From NCBI RefSeq assembly GCF_018860965.1, contig NZ_JAHKQF010000015.1:620001-684000 (forward strand): DNA of 64,000 nt. Direction: 5' to 3'. The notes beneath the pieces were generated by a model. That model worked only from the letters and a program-made list of their open reading frames with translations. It made no database searches and was not told where the DNA came from. This DNA comes from Alteromonas sp. C1M14 (GTDB taxonomy: Bacteria > Pseudomonadota > Gammaproteobacteria > Enterobacterales > Alteromonadaceae). Positions 27,326-36,618 of the stretch are shown in pieces. Every line of letters begins with the position of its first letter. Position 1 is the stretch's first letter. Position numbers and translations under genes: made by a program.

Positions 27326-27340
27326 TGTTATACTATAACA
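27326..27340. promoter_or_regulatory. Zur box
   Basis: TGTTATA-C-TATAACA is a perfect 7-1-7 inverted repeat and matches the core of the gammaproteobacterial Zur consensus (ATGTTATAnTATAACA). It is centred 35 bases upstream of the DUF1826 start, overlapping its likely promoter. Confidence 0.82.
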
Positions 27341-27418
27341 TATCATCAAACGGGCGCATTTCAAGTGCAAACTGCTCCTGTTATAAGCAATACCTCGATG
27401 TATTAATAGGTCGGTTAT

Positions 27419-28024
27419 TTATGCCTGATAGCTGGCCAAAAAAGCATCCACGGCACGTTTTACCACGTCATCAATTAGCCCTTGCTCGACATTGTCGATA
27501 CATCCCATTTGGTAAGGTTCATGTAACTCGGCATAGAGCAATGCTTTAAAATGCTTTGCGGCAACATCGGTATCGCAAGGTTTCAGTCGCCCTTCCGAAA
27601 CTTCATGATCGAAAAATTCCGCAATGCGCTTAATTACCAGTCCCGGTCCATTCTCGTAAAAATGCTGACCGATATTTGATCGTTGGCTTTCTGCTAGCAC
27701 CATTCGGCGAGCGGCAATCACATTTGGCGCTAAGGTTATGCGCAGGTACTCGCCACCAAACTGGGTTAATAACCTAGACAGCGGTTTTCCCTCATCTTGT
27801 CTTAATATAAGAAATATAGGACCAAAATCCGTTTCTACCGTATTTTGCACAACCGCAAAAAAAATCTCTTCTTTGGATTTAAAATAATTGTATAAGGTCG
27901 CTTTAGAGCCGCCGAACTCTTTGGCAATCATGTCCATTGAAGCCACTTCAAACCCGTACTGGCGAAATACATATTTCGCAGCTTCTACAATAGCGTGACG
28001 TCGCGCTTCAGTTTTCACTCTCAT
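27419..28024 (-). CDS. TetR-family regulator of efflux operon
   Basis: Repressor of 201 residues. The N-terminal TetR helix-turn-helix is clear (AIVEAAKYVFRQYGFEVASMDMIAKEFGGSKATLYNYFKSKEEIF). The C-terminal part matches the AcrR-type ligand domain (TetR_C). It is divergent from the NodT-EmrA-EmrB operon, and a 12-bp palindrome lies between. It therefore probably represses the efflux genes until a toxic substrate binds. TAAGAG precedes the ATG. Confidence 0.9.
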   Translation of the reverse strand: MRVKTEARRHAIVEAAKYVFRQYGFEVASMDMIAKEFGGSKATLYNYFKSKEEIFFAVVQNTVETDFGPIFLILRQDEGKPLSRLLTQFGGEYLRITLAPNVIAARRMVLAESQRSNIGQHFYENGPGLVIKRIAEFFDHEVSEGRLKPCDTDVAAKHFKALLYAELHEPYQMGCIDNVEQGLIDDVVKRAVDAFLASYQA

Positions 28025-28086
28025 CTCTTATATTCGTCCTTATACATATTGAATGTTGACTTCATGAGTATAACCCACTATAAATA

Positions 28087-28098
28087 AACCGTACAGTT
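28087..28098. promoter_or_regulatory. TetR-type operator
   Basis: AACCGTACAGTT is a 12-bp near-palindrome of the form AACnGTACnGTT, with one non-matching pair. It sits 62 bases upstream of the outer-membrane channel start in the divergent region with the TetR gene. Confidence 0.6.
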
Positions 28099-28159
28099 CA
28101 GTTATGTAAAAAAGAGGTTTATTTTGTTTCATCAATGTAAGCTGAATTTCGGACAATAT

Positions 28160-29599
28160 ATGCATACATCAACGGTGTTTTTCCCCCTGATATGTCTGCT
28201 TTTATTAAATGGGTGTGCAACACCACAAAGTCAGGAATTAGCCGTCCCCAAAGCGATTCAGGAATATCAGTATCAACAGGCCCTCGTGGACATAAAAGCC
28301 ATGGATTGGCCAAGCCAGCAATGGTGGGTGTCATTACACGATCCCCAGCTCAATCGTCTTATTGAGGAAGGTTTATCTGATGCTCCAGGCATTGCCGCTG
28401 CTCAAGCTCGACTGCAAAAGACCCTTGGTGTAACACATCAACTACAAGGCAGCGAAGCGCTACAAGTAAGTGGTGAAGCCTCTGTTTATGAAGCCAAAGC
28501 AAGTTATAGCTACACCACTTATGTGCCTGAATCAGCCTATAACTGGAATGATTTCGCCACCGTCGGTTTAAACTTCTCTTACGACTTAGATTTCTGGGGA
28601 AAAAACCACAAACGGGTAGAGGCTGCGGTCAGTGAAACCGCCGCTAAAGAAGCTGAACTGGCATCTGCCCGCTTACAAATATCCACATCCATCGCCAAGG
28701 CCTATGCTGAACTGACTAGGCTTTATTACAACCTCGATACGGCTAAAGAGGTTGTGGAAATGCGCACTAAAACAACGGAGTTACTTTCAAAACGTTTTGA
28801 TAATGGTTTGGAAAACAAGGGCGCTGTTAATCAGGCTTCATCTCTACAAGCCAGCGCCGAAGCTGATCGACTGGCTATTGAAGAAACAATTGCACTTCAA
28901 AAAAATGTCATCGCTGCATTGGTCGGCGCAGGACCAGACAGAGGCTTAGTTATTACTAGACCCATCGTGGCACTGACGCAACCTTTAGGTCTTCCCAAGG
29001 ATGTCGGCGTAGGACTTATAGGTCATAGACCAGACATCACCGCCTCTCGTTGGCAAGTCGAAGCCGCCGCTAAACAAATCGGCGTTGCCCAAGATAACTT
29101 TTATCCGGATGTGAGTATCAACGCCTTTATTGGTTATCAGTCTTTCGGCATCGACAACCTTGTCAGTTCTGATACGTCTGCCGGAAATATTGGCCCCGCC
29201 ATCTACTTGCCTATTTTTAATGGTGGTCAATTGCAAGGCCAGCTAACAGTGGCTGAAGCGGAATATGAGTTAGCGGTAAGTAATTACAATCAAAACGTAA
29301 CAAACGCATTAAAAGAAGTGGCGGACGTGGTCACCAGCGATCAACGTTTGCAGCAGCGTATTGATGAAACCAAGCGCGCACTTTCCCACGCACGTGAGGC
29401 ACAAACCATTGCAACTAATCGTTATAAAGGCGGTTTAGCCACTTACTTAGACGTGTTGACTGCCGAAAATGCCGTCCTTAGCAATCAACGTGCACTCGTC
29501 AATTTACAGTCTCGCTCGTTAGCGTTACATGTCCAACTTATCCATGCCCTTGGTGGCGGTTTTGCAACACAGTCAAGCGCAAATAAAGGTTTATCATGA
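28160..29599 (+). CDS. NodT/OprM-type outer-membrane efflux lipoprotein
   Basis: Outer-membrane channel of a tripartite pump, 479 residues from ATG 28160. A lipoprotein signal ends LLLNGC. Two OEP repeats follow (about 70-260 and 275-465), with typical WWVSLHDPQLNRLIEEGL, NFSYDLDFWGKN, GHRPDITASRWQVEAA and RYKGGLATYLDVLTAENAVL. The stop overlaps the start of the emrA-like gene by 4 bases (ATGA), so translation is coupled. The frame can be extended to TTG 28124, but the signal peptide argues for the ATG. Confidence 0.92.
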   Translation: MHTSTVFFPLICLLLLNGCATPQSQELAVPKAIQEYQYQQALVDIKAMDWPSQQWWVSLHDPQLNRLIEEGLSDAPGIAAAQARLQKTLGVTHQLQGSEALQVSGEASVYEAKASYSYTTYVPESAYNWNDFATVGLNFSYDLDFWGKNHKRVEAAVSETAAKEAELASARLQISTSIAKAYAELTRLYYNLDTAKEVVEMRTKTTELLSKRFDNGLENKGAVNQASSLQASAEADRLAIEETIALQKNVIAALVGAGPDRGLVITRPIVALTQPLGLPKDVGVGLIGHRPDITASRWQVEAAAKQIGVAQDNFYPDVSINAFIGYQSFGIDNLVSSDTSAGNIGPAIYLPIFNGGQLQGQLTVAEAEYELAVSNYNQNVTNALKEVADVVTSDQRLQQRIDETKRALSHAREAQTIATNRYKGGLATYLDVLTAENAVLSNQRALVNLQSRSLALHVQLIHALGGGFATQSSANKGLS

Positions 29600-30792
29600 G
29601 TACTCAAACCCAATCAACTGAACAATACGATCAGCAACAAGCCTCCAATTCACGCAAAAAAGGCTTTACTCGCCTAGGCCTCGCAATCATTTTGGCAGCA
29701 ATAGGTTACTGTGTTTATTGGTATTTTGTTAGCTCGCACTATATTTCAACGGAAAACGCCTATGTTAACGCCTCGAGTGCCATCGTTACTCCTGCGGTTA
29801 GCGGAATTGTTACCCAAGCGGATATCTATGACACCCAACAGGTAAAAAAAGGCGATGTACTAGTTCGCTTGGATGACACAGATGCAAGAATTGCTGTGCA
29901 ACAAGCAGAAGCCGACTTAGCGTTGGCGAAAATTCGCGTACAAAGTTATATGGCGAACGACGAAGGCTTTACCGCGCTAGTAAATGCACGAATTGCAGAT
30001 GAAAACAGAGTTGCCGCGGAATTAGCATCGGCGACAGCCAGTTTTGAGCGCGCAAAAATCGACCTTACTCGCCGGGAAAACTTAGTAGAATCGGGCTCAG
30101 TATCTGGTCAGGAAGTGACAGACGCACGCTCAGTATTTGCACAAGCTCAGGCTAACCTTAACGCAGCAAAAGCCGCAGCAGCGCAAGCTAAAGCCAATCG
30201 TCTATCCACTATCGGTCAGAAAAAGGCGAATAAAGCCAAGATCCTTCATACCGGGGTTGATGATAATCCAGAAGTCTTAGCCGCCGAAGCCGCGCTGGAA
30301 CAGGCCAAAGTAAACCTAGCCCGTACCGTGATCCACGCGCCAATATCCGGCGTGATCGCAAAAAGTGATATTGAGGTAGGCCGACGTATTCAAGCTGGCG
30401 CTAACCTTATGACCATTGTTCCGTTAGACAAAATCTACGTAAACGCCAACTTCAAAGAAGTGGAACTAACGGATGTGAAAGTGGGTCAACCGGTCACGCT
30501 CACCGCCGATTTATATGGCGATGATATTGTTTACCACGGTGTGGTAGCCGGAATTTCACCAGGAACCGGCTCTGCCTTCTCGATTATTCCCGCACAAAAT
30601 GCCACCGGCAATTGGATTAAAGTGGTGCAACGGCTGCCGGTACGGGTAGAACTGGCGCCCAGTGAACTTGAGTCTCACCCATTGCAAGTTGGGTTATCAA
30701 TGAAAGCCACCATTGATACCGACGCAGATATCGATACTCAAAAAATTGCCCAGTATCGTCAACAAAGCCAACAACCTAGTCGCAAAGGGTAA
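29596..30792 (+). CDS. emrA: EmrA-like membrane fusion protein
   Basis: Periplasmic adaptor of 398 residues: one N-terminal TM helix (about 27-46), a biotinyl-lipoyl half (SGIVTQADIYDTQQVKKGDVLVRLD), a long Ala-rich coiled-coil hairpin (about 95-235), the second lipoyl half (TVIHAPISGVIAKSDIEVGRRI) and a beta-barrel domain (VNANFKEVELTDVKVGQPV). It links the inner-membrane DHA2 pump encoded 11 bp downstream with the outer-membrane channel encoded upstream. Confidence 0.92.
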   Translation: MSTQTQSTEQYDQQQASNSRKKGFTRLGLAIILAAIGYCVYWYFVSSHYISTENAYVNASSAIVTPAVSGIVTQADIYDTQQVKKGDVLVRLDDTDARIAVQQAEADLALAKIRVQSYMANDEGFTALVNARIADENRVAAELASATASFERAKIDLTRRENLVESGSVSGQEVTDARSVFAQAQANLNAAKAAAAQAKANRLSTIGQKKANKAKILHTGVDDNPEVLAAEAALEQAKVNLARTVIHAPISGVIAKSDIEVGRRIQAGANLMTIVPLDKIYVNANFKEVELTDVKVGQPVTLTADLYGDDIVYHGVVAGISPGTGSAFSIIPAQNATGNWIKVVQRLPVRVELAPSELESHPLQVGLSMKATIDTDADIDTQKIAQYRQQSQQPSRKG

Positions 30793-30803
30793 TAGGACGT
30801 CGA

Positions 30804-32327
30804 ATGAATTCGTCTACGGAACAAGTCCAGCCCCTTACCGGCTTTGCCCTTTTTATTGGGGCAATTTGTCTAGCCATGGCTAATTTTCTTGCTATTTTAG
30901 ATACCACCATTGCTAACGTTTCTATCGCCAACATAGCGGGAAGCTTAGGGGTTTCCACCAGCCAAGGCACCTATGTCATCACCTCTTATGCGGTCGCTGA
31001 AGCTATTTCAGTGCCACTTACCGGATGGTTGTCCCGTCGCTTTGGGTCCATCCGGGTATTCGTTACCTGCTTAACCTTATTTGGGGTGTTGTCGATTCTT
31101 TGTGGAATGGCCACCAGTATGGGCATGCTCGTTATATTTCGTGTTTTGCTTGGACTATCCGGTGGCCCGCTTATGCCTTTATCACAAACTCTGATGATAC
31201 GTATCTTTCCAAAGGATAAAAGCCACGCCGCCATTGGCATATGGAGTATGACTACATTAATCGCTCCCATAATGGGCCCCATCTTAGGAGGCTATTTGTG
31301 TGACGAATACAGTTGGCACTATATATTTATCAGCAAAGCGCCCTTCGCCATTGTGGCGGCTTTTTTCTGCTGGCGTTTACTTAAACAATTTGAAACGCCG
31401 TTGGTAAAAAGTGCCATCGACAAAGTGGGGTTGTTCTTACTGGTCGCTTGGGTAGCCGCGCTGCAATTAATGCTTGATGAAGGTAAAGATCTCGACTGGT
31501 TTGAATCTACGCGCATTCAAGTGTTAGCCGTTGTCGCTGTCATCGGGTTTATTGCCTTTTTAATTTGGGAGCTTACTGAACGAAATCCCGTGGTGGATTT
31601 GAAGATTTTCCGCCACCGCGGCTACAGCGTAAGCATGATAACCTTGTCTTTCGCCTTTGGCGCGTTCTTTGCCATCTCCATCATCACACCGCTTTGGCTA
31701 CAGGGCTACATGGGTTACACCGCGACAGTTTCGGGGCTAACCACCGCTCACATGGGCATGGTGGCAGTCTTTCTTGCCCCTATTATTGCCAATATGGCCA
31801 GTAAACGAGACCCAAGACCCCTGGTTTTTTTCGGTATTATTTGGCTAGGACTGTGGACCTGGTATCGAAGCTTTGGCTCATTAGACATGACTTATGACCA
31901 AATCAGCTGGCCCATGCTGATTCAAGGCATAGGGATGCCTTTCTTCTTTGTGCCACTAACGGCAATTGCTCTAGGATGTGTAAACGAAGATGAAATGGAA
32001 TCTGCTGCGGGTCTAATGAACTTTATCCGTACATTATCTGGTGCTATCGCCACCTCCGTCATGACCACTTATTGGACGAATGAAACTCGCCATGTTCACG
32101 CCGAATTAGTTGGGGTAACCCATCAATCTGATACCCTTAATCAGTCGCTGCAGGCGGCCGGCGGCGCAGGTGAGCAAAGCCGTGCTTTATTCGATTTAAT
32201 GCTGCAAAATCAGAGCGGTATGATTGCTACCAATCAAACCTTCATGATGTTATCTGCTGTGTTTATCGTGGCTGGAAGCCTTATTTGGTTAGCACCTAAA
32301 GTGAAAAAGACCTCAACAGAGGTCTAG
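30804..32327 (+). CDS. emrB: EmrB-like DHA2 multidrug transporter
   Basis: Proton-driven MFS exporter of the 14-TM DHA2 family, 507 residues. Diagnostic blocks are LDTTIANVSIANIAGSLGVS, TGWLSRRFGSIRVF (motif A), and GLSGGPLMPLSQTLMIRIFP (motif C region). AGGAC precedes the ATG. It completes the NodT-EmrA-EmrB pump controlled by the divergent TetR. Likely substrates are hydrophobic toxins or uncouplers, as for E. coli EmrAB; the sequence does not say which. Confidence 0.92.
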   Translation: MNSSTEQVQPLTGFALFIGAICLAMANFLAILDTTIANVSIANIAGSLGVSTSQGTYVITSYAVAEAISVPLTGWLSRRFGSIRVFVTCLTLFGVLSILCGMATSMGMLVIFRVLLGLSGGPLMPLSQTLMIRIFPKDKSHAAIGIWSMTTLIAPIMGPILGGYLCDEYSWHYIFISKAPFAIVAAFFCWRLLKQFETPLVKSAIDKVGLFLLVAWVAALQLMLDEGKDLDWFESTRIQVLAVVAVIGFIAFLIWELTERNPVVDLKIFRHRGYSVSMITLSFAFGAFFAISIITPLWLQGYMGYTATVSGLTTAHMGMVAVFLAPIIANMASKRDPRPLVFFGIIWLGLWTWYRSFGSLDMTYDQISWPMLIQGIGMPFFFVPLTAIALGCVNEDEMESAAGLMNFIRTLSGAIATSVMTTYWTNETRHVHAELVGVTHQSDTLNQSLQAAGGAGEQSRALFDLMLQNQSGMIATNQTFMMLSAVFIVAGSLIWLAPKVKKTSTEV

Positions 32328-32356
32328 TCATTAACGGTGTAGTATCGGTCAGGTAA

Positions 32357-32387
32357 CCTCCTATACATTATTAGCATGTATAGGAGG
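32357..32387. terminator. 12-bp hairpin between convergent genes
   Basis: CCTCCTATACAT (32357-32368) pairs exactly with 32376-32387 around a 7-base loop. It sits between the emrB stop and the stop of a convergent sulfotransferase. No T run follows on either strand, so termination would need help or be inefficient. Confidence 0.55.
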
Positions 32388-32398
32388 GACAATACATT

Positions 32399-33088
32399 CT
32401 ATTCGCCAAACACGTAACCAAAATGCCCAATGTCTTTAGCATACAATCGGTTTACATGAGCAAGCAGTTCGTCATCAAAATATTCGGTATAGTGTTTTTT
32501 CACCCGATCCTGTTGACGGCGAAATAAGTGCCTGAATTTTCGCAACATCACCCTGCGGGAGCAGCACGAATTATTTTTGTGGGGTAGCGTGGCATCATCA
32601 ATGCCCAGCCTGTCGCACACTAATGAAAACCCCTTTTGTAGATCCTCAAACCGGCCGATGAAATCGACGTTTTGATTTCCTTGTGAATCGAACAAATAAT
32701 CGTATTGGGGAATCACGTGGCGATAGGCATCGCAAACGGGATCCGGTTTTGGAAATCCGTGCAATACAAACTCTTTCAGTGACATCTTGCTGTCGATTTT
32801 CTTATGCAAATACTCTGACACTAATCGTTGCCATGGGTTGCGGACAAAAGCAAAAGTAAAGTAATCATCATAGGTTTCTGCATCAAGATGACCACAGGAA
32901 ACATACTCGTCGCTACGTAAATGGGCCAGCCTTTGCGGGCCTTTTGAGGGATCGTCATTTTTGCCTAACAGCAACTCTTGGCAATATTTACTGTTTAATT
33001 GATGCTTTTCTTTGAAAAATTGCTCAATACTTTGTCCCGCCGTCTTAGGTACATGAACAAATACACACTTAAATTTGTGAGAAATCAT
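32399..33088 (-). CDS. Sulfotransferase family 2 protein
   Basis: Protein of 229 residues of the Sulfotransfer_2 type, using PAPS as sulfate donor. The 5'-phosphosulfate loop is HVPKTAGQSI (about 12-21) and the 3'-phosphate site is FVRNPWQRLVSEY (Arg83 to Tyr93). No signal peptide or TM helix is visible, so it is probably cytoplasmic. It is one of three sulfotransferase-like genes within 5 kb. A 24-bp AT-rich palindrome lies 60 bases upstream. The acceptor is unknown; surface polysaccharide or lipid is a reasonable guess. Confidence 0.85.
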   Translation of the reverse strand: MISHKFKCVFVHVPKTAGQSIEQFFKEKHQLNSKYCQELLLGKNDDPSKGPQRLAHLRSDEYVSCGHLDAETYDDYFTFAFVRNPWQRLVSEYLHKKIDSKMSLKEFVLHGFPKPDPVCDAYRHVIPQYDYLFDSQGNQNVDFIGRFEDLQKGFSLVCDRLGIDDATLPHKNNSCCSRRVMLRKFRHLFRRQQDRVKKHYTEYFDDELLAHVNRLYAKDIGHFGYVFGE

Positions 33089-33147
33089 AAAGAGAAATTT
33101 ACCTTTGCAAAAATTGATAAATAGTATTGGTGAATATTACCGGCTTA

Positions 33148-33171
33148 GTTTTACTAAATATTAAGTAAAAC
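33148..33171. promoter_or_regulatory. 24-bp AT-rich palindrome
   Basis: GTTTTACT (33148-33155) and AGTAAAAC (33164-33171) are exact complements around AAATATTA, giving a palindrome with a single mismatched pair. It lies in the 372-bp region between two divergent sulfotransferase genes, 60 bases upstream of the minus-strand one. The rest of that region shows no gene or other clear structure. Probably a regulator binding site. Confidence 0.45.
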
Positions 33172-33460
33172 AAGATTTTAATAGACGATTAAAGGAATGG
33201 CGATTTACTGGATGCGCCCAATAAATGGTGAATGTAAGCCGCATTCCATGTTCCAATGACGAACAACAAGCCTGCTATCTATGACTCTGTAATGTGTGTT
33301 AGTGCCATGATTTACGCAATCTTTTCAAAATCTATAGCCCTAGAATTCTAAGCCAAGTTTACGTCAATAAACTTAAAACAACGTAAAGTATCCGTAAAAG
33401 AACAAACCTCTTTGTTGTGAATCAGTCAGAATAAAAAGTAACCACTATCACAACAACACT

Positions 33461-34375
33461 ATGACTAATTCAATGACCCAAAATCCTGCAGTTATCTGTT
33501 TAACCAGCTTATCCCATTCTGGCTCTACGGTTTTTTCCATGGCCCTAGCCTGTCATCAAAATACCGTATCTTTAGGCGAGGTTTATCAGGTGCTCCGCGA
33601 AGGGCCTGAATATTGGCTAAATGCCAACGACAAAATATGCAGTTGTGGGCAACCTGCTGCAAAGTGTGATTATTGGGGGCCGGCGCTACGCAAGCTCATT
33701 GAACAAAAAGTGACATCACCAAGTACTGACGGTTATTTTGAACAGGCCTATCACTTGTTGCTCGATGAATTTCGTCATCTTTATTCACCGCAAATGCAAG
33801 CTATAGATACCTCTAAAGGGGTGAAACACCTGAAACTACTTGCAGATAGCGGCAACATCGATACCCGTGTGGTATTTCTGATTCGAGACGTGCGTTCTTA
33901 CTCTTGTTCACAAACCCGCTTAGCACGTTCAGAAAACAGAAAGGGTTTCAAAAAAGTGAAGGGGCACCATTGGTATCAAATGCTGCGTTGGTTAATCGAC
34001 AACAAAAAACGAGAATCTCTTTTGTCTTCGTTAGCCCTGCCCTACACCACCACAGGATACGAACCTTTCTGTTTTGAAAAAGAAAGCGTATTAGCCGACA
34101 CATTCGCATTTTTGGACTTACCAAGTCGTAGTAGTTCAGCCAACTTAGCCGAATCTAAACATCATGTATTGTTTGGCAATCCCATGCGCAACTGCGAATC
34201 CCGTAAACAAAAAGTGCACTATGACAGCCGCTGGTTTAATGAAACAGGCTACCTAACCCCAGCCGCCATGTTCCCTTTTGTTATGCAATACAATAAAGCA
34301 AAGGTATACCGTGCTCACGAGCCAATAAATAACGATGTCACAGCACTCTTTCCCGAGTTCGGTGCGCACTCTTAA
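33461..34375 (+). CDS. Sulfotransferase-family protein
   Basis: Protein of 304 residues with a PAPS-type P loop near the N-terminus (LTSLSHSGSTVFSMAL, about 14-29) and a 3'-phosphate site VVFLIRDVRSYSCSQ near the middle. A cysteine cluster ICSCGQPAAKCDYW (about 60-72) is shared by a group of bacterial sulfotransferases with unknown acceptors. It differs clearly from the family 2 sequences at 32399 and 36619. No signal peptide. It is divergent from the first and upstream of the YHYH gene on the same strand, with 129 bp between. Confidence 0.8.
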   Translation: MTNSMTQNPAVICLTSLSHSGSTVFSMALACHQNTVSLGEVYQVLREGPEYWLNANDKICSCGQPAAKCDYWGPALRKLIEQKVTSPSTDGYFEQAYHLLLDEFRHLYSPQMQAIDTSKGVKHLKLLADSGNIDTRVVFLIRDVRSYSCSQTRLARSENRKGFKKVKGHHWYQMLRWLIDNKKRESLLSSLALPYTTTGYEPFCFEKESVLADTFAFLDLPSRSSSANLAESKHHVLFGNPMRNCESRKQKVHYDSRWFNETGYLTPAAMFPFVMQYNKAKVYRAHEPINNDVTALFPEFGAHS

Positions 34376-34504
34376 AGAGTGGTACTAACACCAGCCAATT
34401 AAGGGTAAATAAAAGCTACGGTATATCTGCTGCAAATCTGCACATTCACTTCATATTTAGGGCATAAGCTAGGACTTTATGTTTGCCACAAAAAGTGAAT
34501 TATC

Positions 34505-36067
34505 ATGGATAAAAAATTGTGCTTTTTAAGAAAATCTCTTTTGTGTTCAGCTGTGCTGCTCGGTTTATCAGCCTGCTCGGGAGACGATTCAGAGAGTGAA
34601 GATACAGATTCCGTAGACGCCATACCGACGGTGGATGCCGGCGACGATCAAACCGTTGACGAAGGAGACACCGTTACATTATCAGCAACCATTGAAGACG
34701 ATGGTGACTACAGTATCAGTTGGTCGCAAACTGGCGGTAACTATACCGCAGATCTTTCAAATTCTGATTCAGCTTCACTTTCATTCACCGCCCCCGACGT
34801 TGATGCTGATGATGAGCTTACCTTCGAAATCTCTGTTGACGACGGTGTGAACGCCGCCGTATCAGATACGGTAATGGTTACCGTCAATGATACGTCTGAC
34901 AGCAGTGATTCAGACCTTGATACCAGTGTATGGATCATCAATGAAAGCGGTGAATTGTCTGAACATATTCTCGACTCAAATACCGGTATCGGAGTGGAAG
35001 TCAATGTTCAGTCTGTGGATCTTGAAGAGGTTGATGGCAAAGACTACATTGTGGTCTCATCCCAGGGGATCCCAAATTACGAAACTCTGATCACCCAAGA
35101 TATACACGATGGATTAACCGGGCGCCCTAAAGCCAGTTCAGATTTTGCGGATGGCAGCCCTACAGTATCGGTAGGCGATGTTGTCTCTTTTGGTGAAGAT
35201 ATTGGCTACAACAGTAACACTAATTGCACCCTTGATTATGGCTATGGTTATTGGCCGCCTGGTCCTGAATGCCCAACTCAAGATGAAAGAACCGTATACC
35301 TTCCTGCCGAACCTACACCTGCGGAAGAAGACTGCGAGAATGGCCTCTCTAAAGTAGGCATAATGGTAAATGGTACATCCATTTACAACTGGGCCGACGG
35401 TATGAGTTACAACAATCAAGGCGATTGGCAAACCCTCGCGCCAGAGGCAGAATTATATGATGTAGACATATGTGGCGGCCATGCTGCGGGTACAGATTAT
35501 CACCATCATTTTTATAGCTCCTGCCTCGCAGACCTGTTGCAAGATGATGGCTCGGCCCACTCCCCTTTATATGGTTATGCCGCCGATGGCTACCCGATTT
35601 ACGGTCCTTACGAGGCTGCCGGCCAACTGGCTGTAAGCTCGTGGGTGGTTCGTGATTATTCCGATCCAACAGTAGGCTGTGATGATGAAGCGCGCAGTTG
35701 TAGCCTCGTTGATCAATATGATATTAGCCTTGGCACAGAAGAAGTCAGTGATGGTCCAGCATTTGATGAAGTGGTCACTTCGTTATCCAGCAACGAGTTT
35801 GTCGCCGAAAATGGCTTTTATTATGAAGACTACTATTGGGATAGCTCGTTAACGGCGTTAGGCGGTGTATACCTCGATCAATACAATGGTCATACCGATA
35901 GTGAACGGGGCTACCATTATCACATGACGTTAACCATAGATGAAGACAACAATATCTCTCCAGCCTTCCCCTATATCATTGGTACACGTTACGCGGGACA
36001 ACTTGAAGATAATGCCATGGCGTCATGCAGTAGTGATGTACAGGGCCCGGGTCCCGGTGGTTTATAG
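34505..36067 (+). CDS. YHYH-domain lipoprotein with PKD-like repeat
   Basis: Surface or periplasmic lipoprotein of 520 residues. The signal ends GLSAC (Cys24), followed by a Ser/Asp/Glu linker. A PKD/REJ-like beta domain (about 40-130) opens VDAGDDQTVDEGDTVTLSA. The C-terminal YHYH domain (about 240-490) has HAAGTDYHHHFYSSC, YGYAADGYPIYGPY and GYHYHMTLT, plus many Cys that probably form disulfides. The YHYH family is widespread in marine bacteria and of unknown function; the His-rich motifs suggest metal binding. The next gene follows after 26 bp and is also His-rich and secreted. Confidence 0.85.
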   Translation: MDKKLCFLRKSLLCSAVLLGLSACSGDDSESEDTDSVDAIPTVDAGDDQTVDEGDTVTLSATIEDDGDYSISWSQTGGNYTADLSNSDSASLSFTAPDVDADDELTFEISVDDGVNAAVSDTVMVTVNDTSDSSDSDLDTSVWIINESGELSEHILDSNTGIGVEVNVQSVDLEEVDGKDYIVVSSQGIPNYETLITQDIHDGLTGRPKASSDFADGSPTVSVGDVVSFGEDIGYNSNTNCTLDYGYGYWPPGPECPTQDERTVYLPAEPTPAEEDCENGLSKVGIMVNGTSIYNWADGMSYNNQGDWQTLAPEAELYDVDICGGHAAGTDYHHHFYSSCLADLLQDDGSAHSPLYGYAADGYPIYGPYEAAGQLAVSSWVVRDYSDPTVGCDDEARSCSLVDQYDISLGTEEVSDGPAFDEVVTSLSSNEFVAENGFYYEDYYWDSSLTALGGVYLDQYNGHTDSERGYHYHMTLTIDEDNNISPAFPYIIGTRYAGQLEDNAMASCSSDVQGPGPGGL

Positions 36068-36093
36068 ACTGTCCATTATTAACAGGAAGCGTC

Positions 36094-36603
36094 ATGAAAC
36101 AAGCTCACCTTATCCCGATCTTGGCGATGCTATTGGCACCATTAACCGCCAATAGCATTGAGATCCATGATCACGTATCAAAAGATATTGGGGCCAATAC
36201 ACCGGTCCCTAAAATAGAAATCCATATTTTTAAGGACACCATGGATGGCGTGAATCTACACGTAGCGGTGGAAAATTATTCGCTGGATGCGCCAGACAAC
36301 GTAACGAACAAAAGTGATTTAACCGATGATGGGGTATTGCAAGGTCATGCCCATGTGTTTGTTAATGCCACTAAGTTCAGTCGTCTATATGGAAACGATA
36401 TGCACATCCCTGCCTCTGCGCTAAAAGAGGGCGTAAATCAGATTGCCGTATCGTTAAATAGCCATAATCATGAAAACTGGGTAAAAGACAATCAAGACAT
36501 TGTTAGCTCAGTGTTTTTCGATTTATCCAAAGACCCCATTATTCTGCATAACTTTACGTCTCAACCTCTTGAGCACACATACATGCACCATAGTGGCCAC
36601 TAG
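36094..36603 (+). CDS. Secreted His-rich protein with GHAHVFVN motif
   Basis: Exported protein of 169 residues with a signal peptide ending around TANS. The body is beta-rich and contains LQGHAHVFVNATKFSRLYGNDMHIP followed by LKEGVNQIAVSLNSHNHENW, a pattern I have seen in secreted proteins without a settled name. Many His residues (GHAH, HNH, MHHSGH at the C-terminus) suggest metal binding, perhaps copper. GGAAG precedes the ATG. It is 26 bp after the YHYH gene, so the two are probably cotranscribed and may act together. Confidence 0.7.
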   Translation: MKQAHLIPILAMLLAPLTANSIEIHDHVSKDIGANTPVPKIEIHIFKDTMDGVNLHVAVENYSLDAPDNVTNKSDLTDDGVLQGHAHVFVNATKFSRLYGNDMHIPASALKEGVNQIAVSLNSHNHENWVKDNQDIVSSVFFDLSKDPIILHNFTSQPLEHTYMHHSGH

Positions 36604-36618
36604 CATGTGGTTTACCCC

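Noticed and set aside
35138-35669. Two minus frames inside the YHYH gene
   Set aside because: Antisense to a gene with a signal peptide and recognisable domains; no RBS.
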